A DNA stretch of 64,000 nucleotides, from NCBI RefSeq assembly GCF_003205195.1, contig NZ_QJRY01000001.1, forward strand, positions 496,001-560,000, written 5' to 3'. Position 1 is the first letter of the stretch. Each line of letters starts with the position of its first letter. The stretch comes from Peteryoungia wuzhouensis. GTDB taxonomy: Bacteria > Pseudomonadota > Alphaproteobacteria > Rhizobiales > Rhizobiaceae. Positions 7,310 to 15,577 of this stretch are shown here, one piece after another. Both the position numbers and the translations under genes were made by a program. The notes beneath the pieces were generated by a model that saw only the letters and a program-made list of their open reading frames with translations, was not told the DNA's origin and searched no databases.

Positions 7310-9322
7310 ATGCAGACGATGACCTGGAACGACCTGCCTGTCTGGGCCCTGCTGGCCGATCGCGACATCCTGCGCGCGGCGACACCCGAACGTCGCCTGA
7401 CGGATGTGCTGACCGATGTCAGCGCCGTGATCACCACGGTCACCGCCTTCGACCTTACGCCCGCCTTTGCCGTCTATCTCGCCGACAGCCAGCACGACCG
7501 CGATCGCCTGTTTCACCAAAACGCCGCGGATGAGCTTTCCCTGCCGCTCGACATCTGCCCGGACGAGGGCTTGCCGCCGGGGGCAAGCAGCCGATCGAAA
7601 GCCGCGATCTATCCGCTAACGCTTCACCATCCGTCAGGCGGGCGCATGGGAACGGTCCTGTTCTTCGGGCGAACAGGCAAACGGATGAGCCAGGAAAAGC
7701 TGGCGATCCTGCGCATGCTGTCGGAAGAAATCGGCACGATCATTGCGCATCGAAACGGCTGTACCGGCACACTGCTCGACATGGTGGAGCTTTCCACCGA
7801 CGAGATCTATGTCTTCGATCCGCAAAGCCTGCAGATCACGCGGGCCAATGCAACGGCCAGTGTCCGGACCGGTTATTCCGCCCAGGCGCTGTCAGCCATG
7901 ACGCCGGCTGAGCTGAAGGCCGGTGTTTCCGAGGCCGATTACCGGGCGCGGCTGGTGCCGCTGATGCTGGGACGGGCCCAGAAGATTTCCTTCGACACCA
8001 TCCAGCGGCGGCGCAACGGCACCGTTTATCCCGTGAAGGTGCATGTGTGGCGGATCAAGGGCCAAGAATCCGATCTTTTTGCCGAAGTGGCGATCGCCAC
8101 CGCCGACCAGCGCAAGGCCTTTGGCCTCCTGGAACAGGTGTTCGATGCCATTCCGGGCGGCATCGGCGTGTTCGACAACCGGTCGCGGCTGTTGATGGCG
8201 AACCGCAGGCTTTACGACCTGATGAACATTCCGCCGGAGCTGTTCCCGCCAGGCTCCGCCTTCGAGGACATCCTGCGCTACAATGCCTGCCGTGGCGAAT
8301 GGGGTGACGGCGACCACGAGGCCATGGTGCGCGAGCGTGTCGAGCAGGCGGAACTCGGGCTGCCTTACAGCTTCGAGCGCGAGCGGACGAGCGGCAAGGT
8401 GCTGGCTGTGCGCTCCGAGCCGCTGTCCAACGGCGGTTATGTGCTGAGTTATACCGATATCACGGTGCGCAAGCGGGCGGAGAAGGACCTGATCCGCAAC
8501 CGCGACGAGCTGGAAAAGACCGTTCGCCAACGCACCGCGGAGATCGCAGCCCAGGCGGCGGCGCTCGAAGAGGCGCTGCAGCAGGAAAAGAACATCAACG
8601 CCATGCAGCGGCAGTTCGTGGCGATGACCAGCCATGAATTTCGCACGCCGCTTGCCATCATCGACGGTGCAGCCCAGCGGCTGCTGCGCAAGAAGGGCGG
8701 CATCGATGCGGCCTTCCTGGGCGAGAAGACGCAGCAGATCCGCTCGGCGGTGGCGCGCATGGTCGAACTGATGGAGAGTTTTCTCTCGGCCGGGCGCATG
8801 GAAACCGGCAAGGCTGAGCTTTCGCTGGTCGACTGCGCGCTGCACAAGCTGGTGGAACAGGCAATCAAGCGGCAGAAGCTGTCTTCGCCGCATCACCGCT
8901 TTGAAACGGATATCGATGCCTTGCCGCCGATGATCCGCTGCGATGCCTTGGGCATCTCGCAAGTGATCACCAATCTCCTGTCGAATGCGATCAAATATGC
9001 GCCCCGCGCGCCGGACATCCTGATCCGCGGCTGGGAAGAGGAAGGTTTCGTTTTCCTGTCGGTCAGGGACGAGGGTGTCGGGATCGATGCCGAGGACATC
9101 GACAAGCTCTTCCAACCCTATTTCCGCGCTCGCACCTCGACCGGCATTGCCGGCACCGGCATCGGGCTGTCGCTCGTCAAGCAGATCGTCACGCTGCATG
9201 ACGGCGATATCTTCGTGGAGAGCCAACGGGGCAAGGGAACAACATTTACGCTGGTTCTGCCGGTTAAAGGACCGGCGCGGGCGAGCGAAACCGAGGCGGC
9301 AGCGGAGACCCATGCCGCGTGA
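7310..9322 (+). CDS. PAS-domain sensor histidine kinase
   Basis: A 670-residue soluble sensor kinase with no transmembrane segment. In order: a GAF-like region (about 20-150), a PAS domain (about 155-270, ending VYPVKVHVWR), a second PAS of the LFDNRSRLLMANRR type (about 280-390), a coiled coil (about 395-435), the HisKA dimerisation helix with the phospho-acceptor His in MTSHEFRTPLAII (about 440-452), and a HATPase domain with N box NLLSNAIKYAP, G1 DEGVGIDAEDID and G2 GTGIGLSLVK. It is followed 29 bp later by a single-domain response regulator, its likely partner. The signal sensed is unknown. The ATG at 7310 is preceded by GGGAC, a weak ribosome binding site. Confidence 0.9.
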   Translation: MQTMTWNDLPVWALLADRDILRAATPERRLTDVLTDVSAVITTVTAFDLTPAFAVYLADSQHDRDRLFHQNAADELSLPLDICPDEGLPPGASSRSKAAIYPLTLHHPSGGRMGTVLFFGRTGKRMSQEKLAILRMLSEEIGTIIAHRNGCTGTLLDMVELSTDEIYVFDPQSLQITRANATASVRTGYSAQALSAMTPAELKAGVSEADYRARLVPLMLGRAQKISFDTIQRRRNGTVYPVKVHVWRIKGQESDLFAEVAIATADQRKAFGLLEQVFDAIPGGIGVFDNRSRLLMANRRLYDLMNIPPELFPPGSAFEDILRYNACRGEWGDGDHEAMVRERVEQAELGLPYSFERERTSGKVLAVRSEPLSNGGYVLSYTDITVRKRAEKDLIRNRDELEKTVRQRTAEIAAQAAALEEALQQEKNINAMQRQFVAMTSHEFRTPLAIIDGAAQRLLRKKGGIDAAFLGEKTQQIRSAVARMVELMESFLSAGRMETGKAELSLVDCALHKLVEQAIKRQKLSSPHHRFETDIDALPPMIRCDALGISQVITNLLSNAIKYAPRAPDILIRGWEEEGFVFLSVRDEGVGIDAEDIDKLFQPYFRARTSTGIAGTGIGLSLVKQIVTLHDGDIFVESQRGKGTTFTLVLPVKGPARASETEAAAETHAA

Positions 9323-9351
9323 TCCCCCGACGGGGAGAAGAGGAGGACAAC

Positions 9352-9753
9352 ATGATCACGGTACTTTGCGTCGAAGACGAAAGAGACGTTCGTGAACTGA
9401 TCGTCGAAGAACTGGAGGATGCGGGCATCCGCGTGCTGCAGGCGGAAAACGGCAAGGAAGGGCTCGACAAGATCCTGCATAACCGGCCCGATATCGTCAT
9501 CTCCGACATCACCATGCCGGAGATGGACGGCATCTCCATGCTCGGCGAATTGCAGATCAACCATCCGCAATTCTCCAACATGCCCTTCGTCTTCCTGACG
9601 GCACTCGCCGACCGGGAAAAACTGATCGAAGGGCTTGGCGCGGGCGCCGAAAGCTATCTGACGAAGCCGATCGACTTCGACGTGCTGATGGCGAAGATCC
9701 ACGGCCTGGTGGTCAGGATCGAAAACCGGGTGGCGGCGGGGCTGGAGTTTTAG
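9352..9753 (+). CDS. Single-domain response regulator (CheY-like receiver)
   Basis: A 133-residue protein consisting of one receiver domain and no output domain. The acidic pair is in CVEDERD, the phospho-acceptor is Asp52 (IVISDITMPEMDG), the switch Thr is at 83 (FLTALAD) and the conserved Lys at 105 (LTKPID), so it should be phosphorylatable. A strong Shine-Dalgarno (AGGAGG) lies 6 nt ahead of the ATG, whereas the kinase upstream has a weak one. It probably receives phosphate from that kinase and acts by protein contact or in a phosphorelay; its target is not visible here. It converges with glyQ, leaving only 4 bp between the two stops. Confidence 0.92.
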   Translation: MITVLCVEDERDVRELIVEELEDAGIRVLQAENGKEGLDKILHNRPDIVISDITMPEMDGISMLGELQINHPQFSNMPFVFLTALADREKLIEGLGAGAESYLTKPIDFDVLMAKIHGLVVRIENRVAAGLEF

Positions 9754-9757
9754 GGTC

Positions 9758-10726
9758 TCAGGCCGCCCGACCGAAATTCGCCCCACCCGCATCGGTCAGC
9801 AGAAACGCCTCGCCGCAGCTTTTCGCCAAAGCGCGGACGCGGCCGATATAGGCCTGGCGTTCGGTGACCGAGATGACGCCGCGGGCGTCGAGCAGGTTGA
9901 AGATGTGGGACGCCTTGATGCACTGGTCATAGGCCGGGAAGACGCATTTGTGCAGGCGCTGGTTTTCCGTATCCGAGGGGGCGCCGGCGGCGAGCAGGGC
10001 CTGGCATTCCTTTTCGGCATCGATGAAATGGCGATGCAGCATCTCGGTGTTGGCGAATTCGAAGTTGTGGCGGGAATATTCCTGCTCGGCCTGCAGGAAG
10101 ACGTCGCCATAGGAGATCTTCTCTTCGCCTTCGCGGCCATTGAAGTTGAGGTCGTAGACGTTGTCGACGCCCTGGACATACATGGCGAGGCGCTCAAGAC
10201 CGTAGGTCAGTTCGCCCGCGACCGGCGAGCAGTCGATGCCGCAGACAGCCTGGAAGTAGGTGAACTGCGAGACTTCCATTCCGTCGCACCAGCATTCCCA
10301 GCCGAGACCCCAGGCACCCAGCGTCGGGCTTTCCCAATCGTCCTCGACGAAGCGGATGTCATGCAGCAGCGGATCGAGCCCGATCGCCTTCAGCGAGCCG
10401 AGATAGAGTTCCTGCAGGTTGGACGGGTTCGGCTTCAGGATGACCTGATACTGGTAATAATGCTGCAAACGGTTGGGGTTTTCGCCGTAGCGACCGTCGG
10501 AGGGACGGCGCGAGGGCTGCACGTAAGCGGCACGCCAGGGCTTTGGCCCAAGCGCGCGCAGCGTGGTCGCCGGATGGAAGGTGCCGGCGCCGACTTCCAT
10601 GTCGTAGGGCTGGAGCACCGCGCAACCCTTGTCGGCCCAATAGGCATGCAGCGTCAGGATCAGCGCCTGAAAGGAGCGCTTGGGGTCCATGTGCGGGGCA
10701 AGGGGCGTGGTCATCGGGCTATCCAT
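9758..10726 (-). CDS. glyQ: Glycyl-tRNA synthetase alpha subunit
   Basis: Catalytic alpha subunit of the heterotetrameric glycyl-tRNA synthetase, partner of GlyS encoded 7.5 kb downstream on the same strand. Family hallmarks are [90 protein letters not shown] and the C-terminal [17 protein letters not shown]. The 322-residue length fits the family (about 300-320). Three in-frame ATGs are possible (10726, 10714 and 10690, the last just before DPKRSFQ) and none has a strong ribosome binding site. Unlike the usual adjacent glyQS, the two subunit genes are separated here by genes on both strands. Confidence 0.96.
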   Translation of the reverse strand: MDSPMTTPLAPHMDPKRSFQALILTLHAYWADKGCAVLQPYDMEVGAGTFHPATTLRALGPKPWRAAYVQPSRRPSDGRYGENPNRLQHYYQYQVILKPNPSNLQELYLGSLKAIGLDPLLHDIRFVEDDWESPTLGAWGLGWECWCDGMEVSQFTYFQAVCGIDCSPVAGELTYGLERLAMYVQGVDNVYDLNFNGREGEEKISYGDVFLQAEQEYSRHNFEFANTEMLHRHFIDAEKECQALLAAGAPSDTENQRLHKCVFPAYDQCIKASHIFNLLDARGVISVTERQAYIGRVRALAKSCGEAFLLTDAGGANFGRAA

Positions 10727-10816
10727 CGGGTTGGCTCAAGTTGCGGCCCGTCTGGTGCCATGAGCGGACGGAAGGGTCAAGCGTCTCGGCAAGTCGGCCA
10801 ATGACGCCTGGAGGTT

Positions 10817-11956
10817 TCAATGCTCGAAGTCGCCCTCGCTGTGCAGCTTGCCGTTCAGCGAGAAGGCAACCCCGGTCGGCTCGAAACGAAGGCCGGCCTG
10901 TCCCTGGAAAAGATCGGAGACGATCCGTTCGGTCAGTCTCGATCCGAAGCCGCGGCGGGTCGGTTCGGTCACCAGGGGACCACCCGTTTCCTGCCAGTCG
11001 AAGGTGAAACGGTCGTCCGCCTGCTTGTCCCAACGGATCGACACACGTCCCTCGGGACGGGAGAGCGCGCCATATTTGGTGGCGTTGGTCGCGAGTTCAT
11101 GGATCGCGAGCGACAGGCCGAGGGCCTGTTGAGCCGAAAGGAATACCCGGGGACCGTTGATTTCGATGCGTCGCGCATCATCCACATGCGGAGCGACGGC
11201 AACCTTGGCAATGGTGGTGATTTCCGCAGCCGTCACGCTCATGCCGGTCAGCACATCCTGTGCCTTGGCCAGGGTCTGAATGCGGGCGCCAATGGTGGCG
11301 GCGGCATCGGGGATCGACGTTGCCGTGCGCAGGCTCTGGGTGACGATGGATTGCACCATTGCCAGCGTATTCTTCATCCGGTGCGCAAGCTCGCGGTTGA
11401 GGAGCTTCAACTCCTCCTCGTGCTGCTCACGCTCAGTGAGATGCCTCTGCGCCTCCTGATACGCTTCCTGCAGCGCCTTGCGATCCAGCACGGCGTTGGT
11501 GGTTTCCGTCACCACGTTCAAGATGCCGGCGATGACGCCCTGATCGTCGTAGAGAGGGCTATAGGAAAAACTCCAATAGCTCTCCTGGACCTCGCCGTTG
11601 CGCAGAATGCGCAGCGGCAGGTTTTCCATCCAGGTTCCCTCGCCCGCCATGGCACGCGTCACGAAGGGCTCCACGCCGACCCAGACATCCGACCAGTATT
11701 CGCGAAACGGCTGCCCCAGCGCGCTGCTGACACGCTCGGCCAGGATCGGCAGATAGGCGTCGTTGTGAAACTGGAGAAGGTCATCGCCCCACCAGAAGCA
11801 CATGGGCTGCCGTGTTGCCAGGACCTGCCGCAACGTCGTCAGCAATGCCGGCGGCCAGCCCTCAATCGGACCGAGTGAGGTGGCGCTCCAGTCAAAGGCA
11901 CGAATTTCGTCCGCCACTTGCCCCGGCGAGCCGAGAAAATGCATCTGATGGTTCAT
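10817..11956 (-). CDS. HWE-family sensor histidine kinase with N-terminal PAS domain
   Basis: A 379-residue cytosolic kinase. An N-terminal PAS-like sensor (about 20-165, with YWSFSYSPLYDDQGVIAGIL) leads through a coiled coil (about 165-200) to an HWE kinase core: phospho-acceptor His in ELAHRMKNTLAMVQSI (about 202), then LSLAIHELATNATKYGAL (about 290) and the Trp-x-Glu signature in DWQETGGP that names the family. HWE kinases are characteristic of Rhizobiales and often feed the general stress response or chemotaxis-like outputs, but no receiver gene is adjacent on this strand, so the partner is unknown. GGAG lies a few bases ahead of the ATG. Confidence 0.9.
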   Translation of the reverse strand: MNHQMHFLGSPGQVADEIRAFDWSATSLGPIEGWPPALLTTLRQVLATRQPMCFWWGDDLLQFHNDAYLPILAERVSSALGQPFREYWSDVWVGVEPFVTRAMAGEGTWMENLPLRILRNGEVQESYWSFSYSPLYDDQGVIAGILNVVTETTNAVLDRKALQEAYQEAQRHLTEREQHEEELKLLNRELAHRMKNTLAMVQSIVTQSLRTATSIPDAAATIGARIQTLAKAQDVLTGMSVTAAEITTIAKVAVAPHVDDARRIEINGPRVFLSAQQALGLSLAIHELATNATKYGALSRPEGRVSIRWDKQADDRFTFDWQETGGPLVTEPTRRGFGSRLTERIVSDLFQGQAGLRFEPTGVAFSLNGKLHSEGDFEH

Positions 11957-12095
11957 GGCTCTCCGGGATGACGACTGGCATGACGTTCAAGAAGGCACGT
12001 CATTGCCGTTAGATTGACCTTTGGTACCGTCTCGCCGCTTCGAACTCAAGTCGAAGCAACATAGAGAGAACGAAATTGCCATTTCGGCCGATCTG

Positions 12096-12290
12096 TCAGA
12101 CATCATCCTCGCGACGCAGACGATATTCGCCCGTTTCAGGATCCTGGACCAGAGTGCCGATCGCATCCGTCTCCCGCTCCTTTTCGCGCGCCCGCGAGCG
12201 AGCCGCGAGCTTTTCGGCATCGCTGACGAATTTCCGATAAAGCAGCCAGCTGCCACCCACCAGGATCAGAAGAAAAATCAGCTGCGCCAT
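12096..12290 (-). CDS. Small single-pass membrane protein
   Basis: A 64-residue protein: a membrane helix at the N-terminus (MAQLIFLLILVGGSWLLYR), a charged coiled-coil-like stretch (KLAARSRAREKERETDAIG) and a tail with VQDPETGEYRLRREDDV. It lies 36 bp downstream of the S49 peptidase gene on the same strand and is probably its operon partner. I recognise no named family; small proteins of this shape beside sppA-like genes are expected in rhizobia, but the function is unknown. Confidence 0.7.
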   Translation of the reverse strand: MAQLIFLLILVGGSWLLYRKFVSDAEKLAARSRAREKERETDAIGTLVQDPETGEYRLRREDDV

Positions 12291-12326
12291 GTCCCCTCGC
12301 CCGTCGGCCCTTGTCTGTCGCTTCGA

Positions 12327-13190
12327 TCACAGACCGTAGCGGCCCCATAGTGCCTTTTCTTCGAGCGTCTCCGCAAGACCGGCGACGGCTTGGGCTGCGA
12401 TCTGATCGGTCGACCCGAAGGCACCAATGCCCGGTACCCGGCGACCGAAGAGGCCCTTCTGGGCCCCGACGAGTTCGAGGCGGGCATCCTTGCCGTAACG
12501 CGTCTTGATTTCTTCGCGCAGGCCGCCAAGGCGGTCGACGAGGCCGAGTGCCAGCCCCTTGCGGCCAGTCCAGAACAGGCCGGAGAAAAGGGCCGGATCG
12601 TCAGCGAGCAAACTGCCGCGCCGCGCCTTGACCATGTCGATGAAGATCTCGTGGATCTCGGCCTGCAGGGTCTTCAGATATTCGATGTCACTTTCCTTCT
12701 CGGGCTGGAAGGGATCGAGGATCACCTTGTTTTCGCCCGATGTGTAGACGCGGCGCTCGACGCCGATCTTCTTCAGGAGTTCGGGAAAGCCGAAACCGCC
12801 AGAGACGACGCCGATCGAACCGACGATCGAGGTGGCATCGGCAATGATCTCGTCGCCTGATATCGCGAGCATATAGCCGCCGGACGCCGCGACATCCTCG
12901 ACGAAGACCAGAACACGCTTGTTCTTTTCCTCGGCGAGCGCGCGGATACGGTCGTAGATCATGCGTGACTGCACGGGGGAGCCGCCAGGCGAATTGATCG
13001 AGAGCGCCACGGCGGGGCTGTCCTTCATGGCGAAGGCCTTTTCCAGCTGGCCGGCGACCGAGGCGAGATTAAGTGCGGGACGGAAACGGGACCCGCCGCT
13101 CATGATCGGCCCGTGCAGCCTGACGACCGGAATGACGACGCCCTTCTTGCGGAAGCGCTTGGGAACCAGCCGTTTCAGAAAATCTGCCAT
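12327..13190 (-). CDS. sppA: S49 family serine peptidase (SppA/SohB-like)
   Basis: A 287-residue peptidase of the signal-peptide-peptidase A/SohB group, which cleaves residual signal peptides or other membrane substrates. Visible motifs are VALSINSPGGSPVQS, the nucleophile region VAASGGYMLAISGDEIIA (Ser in AASGGY), SIVGSIGVVSGG and the general-base region YTSGENKVILDPF (Lys in GENK), so the Ser-Lys dyad is present. It is the short form with one catalytic domain. There is no obvious N-terminal membrane helix: it begins MADFLKRLVPKRFRKKG and then runs into a beta strand, unlike E. coli SppA. It follows a methyltransferase gene and precedes a small membrane protein gene on the same strand. Confidence 0.88.
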   Translation of the reverse strand: MADFLKRLVPKRFRKKGVVIPVVRLHGPIMSGGSRFRPALNLASVAGQLEKAFAMKDSPAVALSINSPGGSPVQSRMIYDRIRALAEEKNKRVLVFVEDVAASGGYMLAISGDEIIADATSIVGSIGVVSGGFGFPELLKKIGVERRVYTSGENKVILDPFQPEKESDIEYLKTLQAEIHEIFIDMVKARRGSLLADDPALFSGLFWTGRKGLALGLVDRLGGLREEIKTRYGKDARLELVGAQKGLFGRRVPGIGAFGSTDQIAAQAVAGLAETLEEKALWGRYGL

Positions 13191-13283
13191 GGTCGTGTCT
13201 CAACTCCTCACGATCTTCACTCTGACGGGAGATGTAAGAAGCGTCGGCACAAACACAATGGTTCCGCTAAAGAATCAGCGATT

Positions 13284-14078
13284 TCAACGCAGGCGGCGAT
13301 AGCCCGCGCGGCCGTTGTTGAGATCGTCGACGACGGGGGCGAAGGCATGGCTGTCGGGGTTGTCATGCATCAGAAGCGGCGCACGCAGCTGCAGCCGGGC
13401 GCGCGACCCCTTGATGGCCGTCACGAGGATGCGGGTCGCATTCTCGCCCTGACGCGGATGGATGGCGGTGATTTCCAGCCCGCCAAGGCGTTTGCCGCAG
13501 GCTGCGATGATCTCGGCAATCGACTGGGGTCTGGCAATCAGCGACAGCTGGCCACCGGGGATCAGGATCGCACCCGCCGTGCGGATCCAGCTTTCGAAGA
13601 GGTTTTCGGTCATCGCATGGGCCTCCGCCTTCAGGGCATCCGGCGTTTTGCGATCGCCTGGATCGTTGAAGGGCGGGTTCATGATGACGTGGTGAAAGCT
13701 GTCGTCGAGAAGGCCGGCTGCGACACGGGCGCGGCCGGTCAGGGTGACATCGGCTTCCAGCACGCCGGCGCGGCTGGCGAACCGGGCGTTCTCCGGCAAA
13801 GCCAGGCTCTTGCGGGCGAAACCGGCCATGTCTTTCGAACGTTCGACCAGGACGACAGATGCATTGGGCAACCGCGTGGCAACGGCGAGGCCGGCAGCGC
13901 CGGCACCGGCGCCGAGATCGGCAATGCGGACGGGCCTGTCATCCACCACCAGAGCTGCTAGCAACATGGCATCCATGCCGGCGCGGTGTCCACGGCCGAC
14001 GGGCTGGACCAGATGGAAAGCGCCGCGATGAAAGGCGTCGATCGTTTGCTCGGCCATCGGAGAGTGCACAGGCTCCAT
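13284..14078 (-). CDS. SAM-dependent methyltransferase, TrmN6-like (tRNA1(Val) A37 family)
   Basis: A 264-residue class I SAM-dependent methyltransferase. The glycine-rich SAM loop is IADLGAGAGAAGLAVATRL, followed by the acidic ribose contact VVLVER, and the N6-adenine methylation signature NPPF occurs in VIMNPPFNDP. The N-terminal FHLVQPVGRGHRAGMDAMLL resembles the TrmN6/YfiC group, which methylates N6 of A37 in tRNA-Val, but substrate specificity is inferred. The stop of the DUF2007 gene lies 8 bp upstream, so the two are probably one transcript. The start is uncertain: ATG at 14078 is used, and ATG at 14057 (MAEQTIDAF) is an alternative. Confidence 0.82.
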   Translation of the reverse strand: MEPVHSPMAEQTIDAFHRGAFHLVQPVGRGHRAGMDAMLLAALVVDDRPVRIADLGAGAGAAGLAVATRLPNASVVLVERSKDMAGFARKSLALPENARFASRAGVLEADVTLTGRARVAAGLLDDSFHHVIMNPPFNDPGDRKTPDALKAEAHAMTENLFESWIRTAGAILIPGGQLSLIARPQSIAEIIAACGKRLGGLEITAIHPRQGENATRILVTAIKGSRARLQLRAPLLMHDNPDSHAFAPVVDDLNNGRAGYRRLR

Positions 14079-14086
14079 GGGCAGGC

Positions 14087-14317
14087 TCAGGCGTCGTGGT
14101 CACGCAGTTCGGCGCCGAGACCGGCATCGGTCAGAATGCGACGCGCCTGATCCACGCAATCGCCATCCACCATCAGGCGGCGCTGCAGCATGCCGAGCGA
14201 ACCTTCGAGAATGCTCATCGACTGATCGGCGATCATTGTCGCGATCCCGGCGTCGCGCATCAGGCTTTCGGCAAAGGAGAGCAGGACGACGTCGTTGCTG
14301 CGAATGATCTCATGCAT
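14087..14317 (-). CDS. DUF2007 domain protein
   Basis: A 76-residue protein matching the DUF2007 family in pattern: MHEIIRSNDVVLLSFAESLM, then DAGIATMIADQSMSILEG and RRLMVDGDCVDQARRILTDA. Family members are small, sometimes called putative signal-transducing proteins, with no defined role. It heads a short minus-strand group with the TrmN6-like methyltransferase, the S49 peptidase and the small membrane protein, and is divergent from the polyprenyl diphosphate synthase gene. Confidence 0.85.
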   Translation of the reverse strand: MHEIIRSNDVVLLSFAESLMRDAGIATMIADQSMSILEGSLGMLQRRLMVDGDCVDQARRILTDAGLGAELRDHDA

Positions 14318-14443
14318 CGATTTCAGAACTCACTGTTAACAGGTAAAACCGGCGTTCCGGCGCCGACCGAGGCAATTCGCCCCTTGCCGTGGGCTCCCGG
14401 CCTTTTTATGGTCGGCGACCAAACTGAACAGGAGTCCGGTGCG

Positions 14444-15460
14444 TTGGGCGTAGTCATACCGCTTGAGGAAAGCAAAAACAAACAGGCATCTGTCAAGCCT
14501 CTGGTGGACCTGACGAAAAGCGGGATGGAGCGTGTCAACCAGCTGATCCTGTCGAAGGCCGGCTCCGATGTGCAGATGATTCCGGAGGTGGCGAACCACC
14601 TGATCTCCTCCGGCGGGAAGCGTCTGCGGCCCATGCTGACGCTCGCGACGGCTGCCATGTTCGGCTACGAGGGCGACCATCATATCAAGCTCGCGACCTC
14701 GGTCGAGTTCATGCACACCGCAACGCTTCTGCATGACGACGTGGTCGATGAAAGCGACCTGCGCCGGGGCAAATCGACGGCGCGTACCATCTGGGGCAAC
14801 CAGGCGAGCGTTCTCGTCGGCGACTTCCTGCTTGGCCAGGCCTTCCGCATGATGGTCGAAGTCGGCTCGCTCGATGCGCTCGACGTCTTGTCGACGGCAG
14901 CCTGTGTGATTGCCGAGGGGGAAGTGCTGCAGCTCTCGGTCGCCAAGAACATGGAGACGACCGAAGACGATTATCTCGCCGTCATCCGCGCCAAGACCGC
15001 AGCGCTCTTTGCAGCGGCGGCTGAAGTCGGCCCGATCGTCGCCGGCACGGACAAGGCGACGCGCAGCGCGCTCAAATCCTACGGCATGAATCTCGGCCTC
15101 GCCTTCCAGCTGGTCGATGATGTGCTGGATTACGGCGGCAAGGCTGCCGAGACCGGCAAGAATGTCGGCGACGATTTCCGCGAGGGCAAGATCACCCTTC
15201 CGGTCATCCTCTCCTACCGCCGCGGCACGGCCCCGGAGCGCGAGTTCTGGAAGGCCTCGATCGAAGGCGGCGAGAACGACGACGTCAGGCTGGAGAAGGC
15301 ACTTGGCCTGATCAGCAAGTATGGCGCGCTCAGCGACACCATCCAGCGGGCACAGCATTACGGCAAGATCGCGCGTGATGCATTGGCGCCACTGCCGAAC
15401 TCGCCGTGGAAGGACGCTCTCAACGACGTGATCGATTTCTGCATTTCCCGCGTCAATTGA
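14444..15460 (+). CDS. ispB: Polyprenyl (octa/decaprenyl) diphosphate synthase
   Basis: Long-chain trans-prenyl diphosphate synthase that makes the ubiquinone side chain from IPP and an allylic primer. Both Asp-rich motifs are present: LLHDDVVDESDLRRGK (first, DDVVD) and AFQLVDDVLDYGG (second, DDVLD), with GGKRLRPML ahead of them. The 338-residue length is usual. The start is a TTG at 14444, chosen because AGGAG lies 9 nt upstream and the N-terminus GVVIPLEESK follows; an in-frame ATG at 14408 lacks a ribosome binding site. The chain length cannot be read from sequence alone; rhizobia make Q10, so decaprenyl is possible. Downstream genes (TPR protein, ispE) run the same way, and ispE belongs to the same isoprenoid supply route. 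Confidence 0.92.
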   Translation: MGVVIPLEESKNKQASVKPLVDLTKSGMERVNQLILSKAGSDVQMIPEVANHLISSGGKRLRPMLTLATAAMFGYEGDHHIKLATSVEFMHTATLLHDDVVDESDLRRGKSTARTIWGNQASVLVGDFLLGQAFRMMVEVGSLDALDVLSTAACVIAEGEVLQLSVAKNMETTEDDYLAVIRAKTAALFAAAAEVGPIVAGTDKATRSALKSYGMNLGLAFQLVDDVLDYGGKAAETGKNVGDDFREGKITLPVILSYRRGTAPEREFWKASIEGGENDDVRLEKALGLISKYGALSDTIQRAQHYGKIARDALAPLPNSPWKDALNDVIDFCISRVN

Positions 15461-15577
15461 CGCAGAGCTGTGGATCGCCTTGCGAGGCTGCTTCAAAAAA
15501 GCCATTCTGTGCGTGAATCATCGCGTGTCGTCCGTGTGGGCGAGACTGCTTGTCATCGGTTCCTGAAAGGCTCGTTC

